Shown here: positions 40,116 to 48,627 of the stretch, one piece after another
Layout of the letters: every line of letters starts with the position of its first letter
Numbering within the stretch: the stretch's first letter is position 1
From: Nonomuraea turcica
GTDB taxonomy: Bacteria > Actinomycetota > Actinomycetes > Streptosporangiales > Streptosporangiaceae
Length of the DNA stretch: 64,000 nucleotides
Assembly: GCF_030718205.1 (NCBI RefSeq)
Contig: NZ_JAUZQF010000021.1
Coordinates: 1-64,000, forward strand
Direction of reading: 5' to 3'
Made by a program: the position numbers and the translations under genes
Notes under the pieces: generated by a model
Databases searched by the model: none
Seen by the model: only the letters and a program-made list of their open reading frames with translations
What the model was told of the DNA's origin: nothing

Positions 40116-41237
40116 TCAGGTCGCTGCAGGGGGCCCGGCCGGCTCTCCGGCCGGGCTCTGCGCCGGCTCGACGCCGAACGCCAGCACCGCCGGCACGGCC
40201 AGCACGAGGGGCACCGCCCCCAGCAACGCGGTCGTGCCGATGGAGGGCGCTGCGGCGCCTGCGGCCAGCACGCCGGTGACGGCCACGCCGCCGAACTTGC
40301 CGACGCCCGCGGACACCGCCGAGCCGCGCGAGCGGACCCGGGTCGGGTAGATCTCCGAGCTGTAGGCGGCCAGCACCGCCGCGATCGCCGCCGTTCCCAC
40401 GATCGGGCCGGCCAGCACCACGTACAGCCAGGTGCGGTCCTGCGCCAGGGTCTCGCCCGAGAACGACAGCACCAGCAGGGCCGCGCCGACCAGCGCCGAG
40501 AGCGTGATGATCGTCTTCTTGGCGCTCCACATGCCGTACATCGCGGCCGAGATGAAGATCAGCGGCAGGCCGAGCAGCGTCGAGTCGCGCAGCGCGCGGC
40601 CGGCGGTCTGCTGGTCGAGGCCGAGGCGCTGCAGGTTCGACGGGATCCACAACTGGAAGCCGTAGGTGACCAGGCCGATGCTCAGTCCGAGGATCACCAC
40701 GGCCACCGTGAGGCCGGTGAACGGGCGGCGGAACAGCCGCGAGTAGCCGCCGTCGTGGTCGTCCGCGAACAGGAAGCGCAAATCAGCACCATCACCCAGC
40801 CCTTGTGCCGGGGCGGGATCGTCTCGGCCAGCAGCGAGAACGTGATCGGCAACATGCCGCCCGCGCCGAGTCCCATGGCCAGGCACATGGCCAGGTTCCA
40901 CTCGAAGTCCGGCATGACGCCGCAGATGGCGGTCCCGATAAACAGCACGCCGGCGAACAGGATCGACGGCTTGCGGCCGATCTTGTCGCCCATCCACCCC
41001 CACAGCAGGGAGCCGAGCACGGTCCCGGTGAGGCCGGCCAGCGGCAGCAGCGCGACAGGCAGCTCGCCGCCCGGGTTGAGCGCGGACTTCAGCCGCGCGT
41101 CGTCCAGCGCGCGCACCCGCACCTCACCCGCCGGCTTGGCCTTGAACGCGCCCGGCGGGACCAGCCACGACCCACGCCACCGTGGCCAGCGTGCCCAGCC
41201 AGAAGTACAGCGGCCTGGCTAACGCGACGCCGCCCAT
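40116..41237 (-). pseudogene. MFS transporter broken by several deletions
   Basis: An MFS gene is spread over three frames. The first part (41237 to about 41165, start with AAGGGGG upstream) encodes MGGVALARPLYFWLGTLATV. The second (about 41165-40785) encodes VPPGAFKAKPAGEVRVRALD through the MFS motif GWMGDKIGRKPSILFAG to RHKGWVMVL. The third (about 40785-40116) resumes at RFLFADDHDGGYSRLFRR and carries the remaining helices. Expected helices are missing at both frame breaks and also, in frame, at DDARLKSALNPGG. The remaining protein could not form a 12-helix carrier. Confidence 0.75.
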
Positions 41238-41256
41238 GAGGTCCCCCTTCGATCGA

Positions 41257-41676
41257 TCACACCAAGCGACCCCCCCGAAGCCGCCACTTGACGAACAGCA
41301 CCCGCATGGGCCCGTTCACGAACAGCCACTGGCCCAGCCAGACGAACGCGAACATCACCGCGAACGCCCACCAGGACACCGGCCCCTGGACGCCCGGGAC
41401 CAGCCCGCCGTCCAGCAGCATCCACATGACCAGCCCCTCCGGCACGGCCGTGAGCAGGCCGAACATCGTCGGCCAGTCCTTGTCCCAGCGGAACTGCATG
41501 AGCAGGTGGTAGAGCAGCTCCCAGCCGACCCCGGTGACGGCGACGGCCAGCAGCACGAGATAGGCCTCTGGGAAGGACATCGGCAGCAACGGCGTGATCA
41601 GCGCGGTCAGCACCGCGCCCACCGTGGCCAGCACGAACAGGCGGGTCTGCACCCGCCCGGCCAGTGTGGGGATCAA
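41257..41676 (-). CDS. Four-helix membrane protein, TTG start coupled to the upstream oxidoreductase
   Basis: AGGAGG five bases upstream identifies the TTG at 41676 as the start; it overlaps the stop of the preceding gene as TTGA. The 139-residue protein has about four hydrophobic segments (LFVLATVGAVLTALITPLL, EAYLVLLAVAVTGVGWELLY, FGLLTAVPEGLVMWMLL, WWAFAVMFAFVWLGQWL) and a basic C-terminal end. No family is recognised. It lies 19 bases before the broken MFS gene and probably formed a membrane module with it. Confidence 0.65.
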   Translation of the reverse strand: MIPTLAGRVQTRLFVLATVGAVLTALITPLLPMSFPEAYLVLLAVAVTGVGWELLYHLLMQFRWDKDWPTMFGLLTAVPEGLVMWMLLDGGLVPGVQGPVSWWAFAVMFAFVWLGQWLFVNGPMRVLFVKWRLRGGRLV

Positions 41677-43190
41677 GCGAGCCTCCTGTTCGCCGCCCAC
41701 TTCACCCACTGGGACACCGATCTGAGCGGGCCGAGCCCCTCGCAGAACCCGCGCCTGGCCAGGTCGTCGGCGATGTCGAGGGCGGCGGTCTGCAGGCCGA
41801 GGAAGCTGTCCACGGTCAGGAAATGGTTGCCGGCGGTGACCGCGCCCGAGGCGTAGAGCGCGCCGTGACCGCTTTCCGCGCCGAGCACCTCGAAGTTCCG
41901 GCCCACGGTCAGCCGCCCCGCCTTGTTGGGCTGCGCGCCGCCGTGCTTGAGCAGGTCGTCGAGCACCCGGTGCTCGGGCATGTCGGCCTCGAGCCCGGTG
42001 CAGTCGATGATGAAGTCGGAGACGTACTGCATGCCCGCCGAGTTCGCGCTGCGCGTGTAGGTGACCAGGCGGCCGTCGGGCTGCTGGTCGATGCGGTCGA
42101 CCACGCCTTGGACGGGGTGATACCAGCGGCCCTGCCTGGCGCGGTGCATCTGGTCCTGCCAGCGGGCGAGCTTGGGGGTGGTGGTGCCGGCGACCAGCGC
42201 GGCCAGCTGGGCCCGCCGCTCGGGGGACGCCTTGCGGAACTGGGCCTTCAGCTGCCCGCCGAACGCCGACTTCGGCATGGTGAACGCCTGGTAGGCCCAC
42301 CCGTCGCCGCCCTTGCGCCGCATGAACACATGCGGCCCGTGCGGCCCGGTGACGTAGGTGCGGAGGAGGTGGACGATCTGCGTCCCCAGGTTGTAGCGCT
42401 CCCTGTCGTCCATAAGCCGCTGCAGCACGCGCGAGGCCACGATCCCGGCGCCGCGCACGACCACCACGCCGGGCCGCTTCCGCAGCCGGTCATAGACGTG
42501 CTCGTGCGGCTCGTAGGCGTTGACGACGCGATAGCGCTCTTCCTGCCGCTGCCGGAACTCCTGCAGGTCGTCCAGGAACTTCAACCCCGGATAGCCGACG
42601 GCCAGGTGCACGTAATGGGAGCGCAGCGCCACCCTCTTCGTCTGCGCGGTGCCCGACGGCGGCGTCAGCACGGTGAAATAGCCGCCGCCCAGCCGCTTCC
42701 TGACCATGCGTACCTGGCCCTTGGCCAGCATCTCCCAGTAGCCGATGCGGTCGGCCTCACGCCGCACGCTCGCTATGACCATCCCGGCCTTCGGCGCGTA
42801 GAAGTCGGCCAGGACCGGCTCGGTGAGGACCTGGAGCAACGGCTTGACCGAGCGCTCTGTCCACGCCTCCTGCACCGCGTACGACGGAAAGCCCCAGACG
42901 TTGTCGGGCCGCGCGCCCGCGTCGGATCGGATGCGCTCGTGGGCCGGCAACTGCGAGACGCGGGTGAGGTATTCCCAGGTCTGCCAGGGCGCGTCGCTGG
43001 TCGACAACACCCGCATGGCCGCCGCCGCCACACCGCGGATGCGCAGCACGTCCACCAGCGTGAACGAGCCCAGCCCACCGCCTACGGACACCAGCGGCAT
43101 GTCATAGACGGGGATGCCCGCCGCCTCCACCAGCCCGTCGGCCCAGACGGAGGAGTGGAGTAACTCCGGCGTCAGATCTCCCCAGGACAC
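41673..43190 (-). CDS. FAD/NAD(P)-dependent oxidoreductase-like protein
   Basis: The 505-residue protein starts at a GTG and has an N-terminal dinucleotide-binding loop (PLVSVGGGLGSFTLVDVLRI, about residue 33), a second Rossmann-like motif (GVVVVRGAGIVASRVLQRLM, about 240) and a C-terminal segment SGHGALYASGAVTAGNHFL resembling the FAD-closing motif. The conserved DCTGLEADMP block (about 415) is typical of flavoprotein monooxygenase-like enzymes. The substrate is unknown. It is the first gene of a three-gene unit with a four-helix protein and a now-broken MFS transporter, suggesting linked uptake or export. Confidence 0.65.
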   Translation of the reverse strand: MSWGDLTPELLHSSVWADGLVEAAGIPVYDMPLVSVGGGLGSFTLVDVLRIRGVAAAAMRVLSTSDAPWQTWEYLTRVSQLPAHERIRSDAGARPDNVWGFPSYAVQEAWTERSVKPLLQVLTEPVLADFYAPKAGMVIASVRREADRIGYWEMLAKGQVRMVRKRLGGGYFTVLTPPSGTAQTKRVALRSHYVHLAVGYPGLKFLDDLQEFRQRQEERYRVVNAYEPHEHVYDRLRKRPGVVVVRGAGIVASRVLQRLMDDRERYNLGTQIVHLLRTYVTGPHGPHVFMRRKGGDGWAYQAFTMPKSAFGGQLKAQFRKASPERRAQLAALVAGTTTPKLARWQDQMHRARQGRWYHPVQGVVDRIDQQPDGRLVTYTRSANSAGMQYVSDFIIDCTGLEADMPEHRVLDDLLKHGGAQPNKAGRLTVGRNFEVLGAESGHGALYASGAVTAGNHFLTVDSFLGLQTAALDIADDLARRGFCEGLGPLRSVSQWVKWAANRRLA

Positions 43191-43220
43191 GAAAGCTAAA
43201 GGTAGCGTAAAACACGATAT

Positions 43221-44039
43221 TCAGTCCCACCAGAAGGACCAGGCGTGTCCGCGGATGATCTGCTCGGCGTAGCCCTGGAGATCGCCGGGTCCCTGGACGA
43301 CGTTGTCGGGGCAGAACGCCCAGTGCTCGGCCGCCACGTGTAACGCGTGCTCGAGGTCGACCGGCGGCGCAGCCACGCTCATTTCCAGTGTGTTGAACCC
43401 GACGCACACCACGCGCGCCCCGAACCTGTCCTCCCAGCTGCGCACCACGGCGGCCATCGGCACCATCCACTCGTTGTGGTGCAGCGCGCCCTGCCAGCCC
43501 ATGACCGCCAGCGCGTCGGCGCCCCTGGCGGCCGCGACCAGGCCGAGCGGCATGCCTCTGGCGGCCAGCTCGCCCGCGTACCAGTCGGCGACCGCCGCAG
43601 GGTCGGCCTTCGGCACGCCGGGTGGCGCGAGGCCCGGGCAGATCGCGCCGTACGGCTCCAGCTCGGCCAGCGCGTCCTGCGGCATCCGCGCCACCCACTC
43701 CTGCCACACCTCGGTCATGAAACCCTCGGCGGTGAAGTGGTCGATCTGGCGTGGATCGTCCGGCACGACCTGCCCGACCGCCCAGGGCTGCGCCGACTCG
43801 TCCAGCAGCACCGGCCACAACCCGCTGTGCGGATGCCACTCCCGCAGGCGCGCCCAGTCCGCGCCGCCGACCGGCTCAGCGCTCATCCAGAACGCCGGCC
43901 TGGGCGCCTCGCCCTGCCGCGCATACCCGGGATCGGGCCAGACCACGTCGCCCGCGGGCAGGGCGGCGGGAAGCACGCGGTCCCTGCCGCCGTCGGGGAA
44001 CAGCTGGCACAGCTCACGTGGCAGCCGCTGATCGTTCAT
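43221..44039 (-). CDS. DUF4253 family protein
   Basis: The 272-residue protein has the DUF4253 C-terminal signature: WEDRFGARVVCVGFNTLEMSV, followed by EHWAFCPDNVVQGPGDLQGYA and the terminal WSFWWD. The N-terminal half (PAFWMSAEPV, HPHSGLWPVLLDE) is the usual variable region. DUF4253 proteins are widespread in actinomycetes, sometimes near toxin-immunity loci, and have no established activity. There are no membrane segments. It is transcribed alone. Confidence 0.82.
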   Translation of the reverse strand: MNDQRLPRELCQLFPDGGRDRVLPAALPAGDVVWPDPGYARQGEAPRPAFWMSAEPVGGADWARLREWHPHSGLWPVLLDESAQPWAVGQVVPDDPRQIDHFTAEGFMTEVWQEWVARMPQDALAELEPYGAICPGLAPPGVPKADPAAVADWYAGELAARGMPLGLVAAARGADALAVMGWQGALHHNEWMVPMAAVVRSWEDRFGARVVCVGFNTLEMSVAAPPVDLEHALHVAAEHWAFCPDNVVQGPGDLQGYAEQIIRGHAWSFWWD

Positions 44040-44147
44040 GCCCTACCGTTCCGATACCGAATCCTGTCTCGGAGATGGTAGTGCGGCCGATCGCCCCGGC
44101 ACCGTCAGCAGTACACGAAACATTGGGTGCTGCGAGAATGTGGGGCT

Positions 44148-44726
44148 GTGATCCCCTTTGCCGCGGTTCTGACTGACCTCGATGGCGTGCTGCGCCACTT
44201 CGACCACGCCGTCCAGGCCGACATCGAGGCTCGCTACGGACTGCCTCTCATGAAAACCGCTTTCGACCCCGAGCTGATCCTGCCTCCCACCCTAGGCCAG
44301 GCCACCGAGGCGCAGTGGGCGGAGGCGATCGTCGCCGCCCTCGGCGGGGACGATCGCGCACGTCAGGCCGTCGCCGAGTTCATGGAGGTGCCGTTCTGGG
44401 TGGACGAGCAGGTCAAGGAACTGCTGGCCAGGGCCCAGCAGCACGTGCCCGTGATCATTGTGACGAACGCCATGGACACGGTGGAGGAGCACCTCGACCG
44501 GCTGGGGCTCACCTACTTCGCCGACGACCTGGTCAGCAGCGCCAGGGTCGGCGTGGCCAAGCCGGACCGGCGGATCTACGAGATCGCCGCGGAGCGCGCC
44601 GGGGTTCCCGCCGAGCGCTGCCTGTTCGTCGACGACCGGCTCCCGAACGTGGAGGCGGCCAGGGCGCTCGGCATGACCGGCGTCCACTACCGGACGATTC
44701 AGGACCTGGCGGCGGTGCTGGGCTGA
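44148..44726 (+). CDS. HAD-superfamily hydrolase
   Basis: The GTG at 44148 fits the family N-terminus VIPFAAVLTDLDGVLRHF, in which the nucleophile Asp and the acid/base Asp form DxD. Motif II is VIIVTNAMD, motif III the Lys in GVAKPDRRIYE, and motif IV CLFVDDRLPNVEAA. The 192-residue enzyme is therefore complete and probably a small-molecule phosphatase. GAGAAT nine bases upstream suggests a leaderless transcript. It converges on the TIGR03118 gene across two large inverted repeats. Confidence 0.85.
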   Translation: MIPFAAVLTDLDGVLRHFDHAVQADIEARYGLPLMKTAFDPELILPPTLGQATEAQWAEAIVAALGGDDRARQAVAEFMEVPFWVDEQVKELLARAQQHVPVIIVTNAMDTVEEHLDRLGLTYFADDLVSSARVGVAKPDRRIYEIAAERAGVPAERCLFVDDRLPNVEAARALGMTGVHYRTIQDLAAVLG

Positions 44727-44744
44727 CGTGATGCGCACGTGGTT

Positions 44745-44848
44745 GTTTCCGGCGCGGCTCGCGCCAACCGCGCCGGAAACGTCGGGTGGACCGCCGCCCC
44801 CGGCCTGCTGTCGGCGAGCTGCGCTCCTCGCCTGGCCGGGGGCGGCGG
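44745..44848. terminator. Two long perfect inverted repeats between convergent genes
   Basis: GTTTCCGGCGCGG (44745-44757) pairs with CCGCGCCGGAAAC (44768-44780), 13 bp over a 10-base loop. CCGCCGCCCCCGGCC (44791-44805) pairs with GGCCGGGGGCGGCGG (44834-44848), 15 bp over 28 bases. Two such stems in a 136-base spacer probably act as terminators for each direction. Confidence 0.7.
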
Positions 44849-44862
44849 CGCGAGAGCGCCGG

Positions 44863-46017
44863 TCAGTACCCGCCGTACGGATTGTTCTGGGAGGGCGGCT
44901 GAGTAGCTGGGGCGCTCGACTTGTGGCCGGCCGGGTGCGTCGGCGAGGCCGACGGGCTGGCTCCGGTTCCCGTCCCGGTGGACGTAGGCTTCGTGCCCTG
45001 CGGGGCGATGACGCCGATCAGGCCGTGCTTGGTGCCGTCGATGCCGGCGGAGAACCACAGGGACTTCTCGCCGCCGGTGGCCGCGGTGCCCGGCTCCAGG
45101 TCCCACAGGCCCGGCAGCACGATCGGCTTGCCGCTGGAGTCGCGCAACGAGCCCAGGTGCCGGCCCTGCTTGTACGCGTGCACGGTGCCGTCGCCGAAGT
45201 TGCCGACCAGCAGCGAGCCGGCGTACGGGCCCCAGCCCTGCGGCGCGGCCGTCAGGCCCCAGGGGGCGTTGAGCCCGGTGCGGGAGATGCGGCCGGTCAG
45301 GCGGCCGGAGGCGTTGAAGCGGCTGACGAAGCCCTTGCCCCTGCCGAAGACCGGCTTGCCGGTGGCCGGGTCACGCAGCGCGTAGGACACCCAGATGTTG
45401 CCGTTGGCCACCGCGACGTTGTACGGGTGGTAGCCGTCGGGGAGATCCCCGTCCTGGAACTGCCAGCGGGCCAGGCGGATGCGCCGGAAGTCCTCGTCGA
45501 AGGCGTGGATGCGGCCGCCGGCGAAGTCGGGGGCCAGCAGGAATGCCTCGTCCTCGGTCTGGACGAGCTCCAGGCCCTTGTAGTCGGCCCCGCGGGTGAA
45601 CGCCGCTATGATCGCGTTCTTCGGGTCGACCTCGGCGTTCCATCCGGTGATGGCGCCGCTCGGGCTGGAGAAGATGAATGTGGCGGGCTTGCCCTTCACG
45701 GTGAAGCCCTCGCCGGGGTTGAACACCTGGCCGGTGGGGGCTCCGCCGGGGATCCACACCTCGGTCTGCTCCTTCTTGCCGGTGCCGGAGTAGACGGTGG
45801 CGGTGCCGGTGCCCGTGTTGGAGACCCACAGAGTCTTGCCCATGGCCAGGCCCCACGGGTTGACGACCTTGGGGTCGGTGACCTGGGCTTTGCCCTGAAC
45901 GTCCGACACAAGGTTGATGACGTCGAAACGAGTCCTGGTGGTGGCGTGTGCGGGAGTGGTGAGAGTCGCTCCCAAGACGACCGCAACAGCGCAGAGTGTG
46001 ATGATGCGTGGCCGCAT
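44863..46017 (-). CDS. Secreted TIGR03118 family protein
   Basis: The 384-residue protein has a Sec signal peptide (IITLCAVAVVLGATLTTPAHA) and a beta-propeller-like repeated fold with the TIGR03118 hallmarks VVNPWGLAMGKTLWVSNTGTGT, GWNAEVDP and LNAPWGLTAAPQGWGPYAGSLLVGNFGDG. The C-terminal 50 residues are Thr/Ser/Pro-rich. The family is exported and uncharacterised. It is transcribed alone between terminators and the divergent glucokinase gene. Confidence 0.85.
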   Translation of the reverse strand: MRPRIITLCAVAVVLGATLTTPAHATTRTRFDVINLVSDVQGKAQVTDPKVVNPWGLAMGKTLWVSNTGTGTATVYSGTGKKEQTEVWIPGGAPTGQVFNPGEGFTVKGKPATFIFSSPSGAITGWNAEVDPKNAIIAAFTRGADYKGLELVQTEDEAFLLAPDFAGGRIHAFDEDFRRIRLARWQFQDGDLPDGYHPYNVAVANGNIWVSYALRDPATGKPVFGRGKGFVSRFNASGRLTGRISRTGLNAPWGLTAAPQGWGPYAGSLLVGNFGDGTVHAYKQGRHLGSLRDSSGKPIVLPGLWDLEPGTAATGGEKSLWFSAGIDGTKHGLIGVIAPQGTKPTSTGTGTGASPSASPTHPAGHKSSAPATQPPSQNNPYGGY

Positions 46018-46139
46018 CCGTTGCCTCCTAGTTAGCGCTTGTGACGCGAGATACGCGGAGGGCGGGAGGCCGGTTCAGCCGGGTGTCGGAAATATCGGTA
46101 CACGAGTTTCCCTGCGTCATGCGGGGGAGAGGGAAAAGC

Positions 46140-46856
46140 ATGAACGTGTTGGGCATCGACATCGGCGGCTCGGGCATCAAGGGCGCCCCTGTGGACACCG
46201 AGGCGGGCCGGCTGGTCGAGGAGCGTCTGCGCATCCCCACGCCGCAGCCGTCCAAGCCCGATGACGTGGCTCATGTGGTGTCGTCGATCGTCGAGCATTT
46301 CCACTGGGGCGGTCCCGTCGGCGTGACGTTCCCCGGCGTCGTCGTGGACGGCGTCGTGCGGTCGGCCGCCAACGTGGCCCGTTCCTGGATCGGCGTGGAC
46401 GCGGCCGCGTTGTTCGGCGGCGCGACCGTGCTCAACGACGCCGACGCGGCCGGCATGGCCGAGATGACCTTCGGCGAGGGCCGCGGGAAGCGGGGGACCG
46501 TGCTCGTGCTGACGTTCGGCACGGGGATCGGCAGCGCGCTGTTCACCGACGGGACGCTGGTGCGCAACACCGAGCTGGGGCACCTGGAGCTGCACGGCAA
46601 GGACGCCGAGCACCGGGCCTCGGACCGGGCCCGCCAGGAGCACGACCTGAGCTGGGAGCATTGGGCCGAGCGGGTGCAGCAATACCTGGAGCACGTCGAG
46701 ATGCTCTTCTCGCCGTCGCTGATCGTGATCGGCGGGGGAGCGAGCAAGAAGGCGGACAGGTTCCTGCCGCACATCACCCTCGACACGCCCGTGGTGCCCG
46801 CCGCGCTCCAGAACGAGGCGGGCATCATCGGGGCGGCTCTCGCGGCGGCCTCCTGA
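46140..46856 (+). CDS. ppgK: Polyphosphate glucokinase
   Basis: The 238-residue protein is a ROK-family kinase with the phosphate-binding MNVLGIDIGGSGIKGAPVD, the catalytic Asp in LNDADAAGMAE (about residue 103), the second phosphate loop VLTFGTGIGSALF and ELGHLELHGKDAEHRASD, the last typical of polyphosphate/ATP glucokinases rather than zinc-containing ROK enzymes. It phosphorylates glucose with polyphosphate in the cytoplasm. GAGAGGG precedes the ATG at 46140. Its stop lies five bases from that of the converging WXG-like gene. Confidence 0.93.
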   Translation: MNVLGIDIGGSGIKGAPVDTEAGRLVEERLRIPTPQPSKPDDVAHVVSSIVEHFHWGGPVGVTFPGVVVDGVVRSAANVARSWIGVDAAALFGGATVLNDADAAGMAEMTFGEGRGKRGTVLVLTFGTGIGSALFTDGTLVRNTELGHLELHGKDAEHRASDRARQEHDLSWEHWAERVQQYLEHVEMLFSPSLIVIGGGASKKADRFLPHITLDTPVVPAALQNEAGIIGAALAAAS

Positions 46857-46861
46857 CCGGT

Positions 46862-47626
46862 TCAGTCCTCGGACGGCTCGGCAGCCGGTTTGGCCGGGGC
46901 GACCCACGCGAAGTCCTTCGCCGCGTCAGGCAGCTCGTCGCCTCGGTCAGGGGGCTGGAAGGTGGGGAACTTCCTGGCGTCGATCTTCACGTGGGCGAAG
47001 TCCACGTCCTGCAGCCTCGAGCTGGGCACGCCGTCGGGGAAGTGGAAGTCGGCCAGCTGGTCCAGCTGCCGCTGCTCCCACTTCATGATGCCGATCGCGG
47101 CCAGCTGCGCCGCGGCGGACGCCCAGAGCGCCCCGATCATCACGGTCACCGCCTTGTCCGCGGCGTGCGCCAGCCACCTCAGCGACGCATGGGCCTGCGC
47201 GGCGGTCGCGGGCACCAGCGCCATCGGGACGAGGGCTGTGATCGGCGGGATGAGCACAGCGCCGAGGGTCACCATCGCCCCCTTGAAGAGCCGGAAGGCG
47301 AACGCCACGGCTTCGAGGCTGTCTCCCACTTTGTCGAGCGAGTCGCGCAGGGCCTCGGTGCTGGCGTGCATGTCGCCCGTCACCCGGGAGAACTCCCGCT
47401 GGTCGTCGGCGATCCAGCCCTGCCTCGACGCGCCGGGAATGCGGTCAAGCAGCTCGACAGGGTCGTCGAGGTCCCTGGCCAGTTGCTTCCAGATCTTGGC
47501 GACCTCCGAGACCTTGTCCTCGTCCGTCCCGAGGCTCAGCAGGTACATGAGCCCCACCATGGGTACGCCCCCCAACACCTCCAGGTGCCTGAGTGTCATG
47601 AGGGTCTGCGGGGGCACGCCGGCCAT
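46862..47626 (-). CDS. WXG100/type VII-like helical protein with membrane segments
   Basis: The 254-residue protein contains an ESX-like helical part (DDPVELLDRIPGA, WIADDQREFSRVTGDMHASTEALRDSLDKVGDSLE) followed by hydrophobic stretches (AMVTLGAVLIPPITALVPMA; KAVTVMIGALWASAAAQLA) and a charged C-terminus. This arrangement is found in type VII secretion-associated proteins of actinomycetes that accompany a small partner. Its ATG overlaps the stop of the upstream 101-residue gene (TAATG). No EccC ATPase is near, so it would be an outlying substrate or partner gene. Confidence 0.6.
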   Translation of the reverse strand: MAGVPPQTLMTLRHLEVLGGVPMVGLMYLLSLGTDEDKVSEVAKIWKQLARDLDDPVELLDRIPGASRQGWIADDQREFSRVTGDMHASTEALRDSLDKVGDSLEAVAFAFRLFKGAMVTLGAVLIPPITALVPMALVPATAAQAHASLRWLAHAADKAVTVMIGALWASAAAQLAAIGIMKWEQRQLDQLADFHFPDGVPSSRLQDVDFAHVKIDARKFPTFQPPDRGDELPDAAKDFAWVAPAKPAAEPSED

Positions 47627-47931
47627 TACCTGTACTCCACGATGCTGGCCTGCTCGGCCGTGCGCCAGTTATGGGCGCAGGTGGCCAGGCCCTCGGAGAT
47701 GCCCTGAGAGGCGATGGCGCCGTCCCGAAGGGCATCCTGGCAGCCCACCTGCGCCTTGTAGTAAGTCTGGGAGAGTATGTCCCGGAACATCTCGCCGAAC
47801 GCTTCGATGAGGTCGGTGTCCCAGGCGCGGTCAGCGCTCTTCTTGAAGTCGTCCCAGATGTCCTTGTAGTGCTCGCTCATCGTGTCGATGGTGCGAGAGG
47901 TGATGAACCTTGTGTCCTGCGGGCTGGACAT
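47626..47931 (-). CDS. Small type VII secretion-associated partner protein
   Basis: The 101-residue protein is almost wholly helical (MSEHYKDIWDDFKKSADRAW, then EAFGEMFRDILSQTYYKAQVG, then GLATCAHNWRTAEQASIVEY), as expected for a WXG100-sized helical-hairpin protein, though a strict WxG motif is absent. It is translationally coupled by one base to the larger WXG-like gene and divergent from an EbfC-like gene. The role as secretion partner is inference from size, fold and context. Confidence 0.6.
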   Translation of the reverse strand: MSSPQDTRFITSRTIDTMSEHYKDIWDDFKKSADRAWDTDLIEAFGEMFRDILSQTYYKAQVGCQDALRDGAIASQGISEGLATCAHNWRTAEQASIVEYR

Positions 47932-48096
47932 GTCGCTCCTTCAGCAATATTGCGTCGAAAGCCATCTTTGTCGCCGAAGAGGCGATGATCGTCGGGTTCA
48001 TCGGATGTTCACCGGCGAGAAACCGTTCGCTGGCGGCCGGTTCAGTGAGTCTTGATCGACTCCCAGGTCATATCGACGAACAGGGGAGGTCATGGC

Positions 48097-48501
48097 ATGT
48101 CCGACTTCAATCCGGCCGCTGTCACGCCAGAGGAGCTGGAGAAGCTCGCCCGGCGCGCGGACGAGGCCATGGCGACGTTGGTGCAGGCGATGAACGGGCT
48201 CGAAGAGGTCACCGGGGAGGGAACGTCCGCCGGCGGGAAGATCCGGGCCGCGGTGGAGTCCGACGGTCTCCTGCGCGAGATCCGCCTGGATCCGCGCCTG
48301 TTGCGCTCGATGGGCAGCGACGAGCTGGCCGAGGCGGTCGTGGCGGCGGTGCGTGCGGCCCAGCTCTCGGCTCGCGGGCAACTGGAGGAGCGGCTCGCGG
48401 CGGCCCAGGGCGGGGCGCGGCCCTCCTTCGACATCCGCGACGTCGGCCGTGGCCTGGACGCCATCCAGTCGGCGTTCCTCTCCTCCCTCCCGCCGCGCTG
48501 A
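48097..48501 (+). CDS. YbaB/EbfC family DNA-binding protein
   Basis: The ATG at 48097 has GGGGAGG upstream. The 134-residue protein has the EbfC arrangement: an N-terminal helix (PEELEKLARRADEAMATLVQ), a central beta segment GKIRAAVESDGLLREIRLDP, and the helical ELAEAVVAAVRAAQLSARGQLEE. EbfC proteins bind DNA as dimers. Paralogues like this one are often placed next to WXG100-type genes in actinomycetes, as here. The housekeeping copy normally sits by dnaX and recR, so this is an accessory one. Confidence 0.75.
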   Translation: MSDFNPAAVTPEELEKLARRADEAMATLVQAMNGLEEVTGEGTSAGGKIRAAVESDGLLREIRLDPRLLRSMGSDELAEAVVAAVRAAQLSARGQLEERLAAAQGGARPSFDIRDVGRGLDAIQSAFLSSLPPR

Positions 48502-48627
48502 TCCGGGGAGGTCCCCGACCGGCTGATCGGCGCGCCGACGGGATATTGGGATGCGCGCGGGCGGCGCGATCGGGCAGCATGGGCGGTTGGCTCCGGGGAA
48601 GCCGGGCTCAAATATCCTGAAAGCAGT

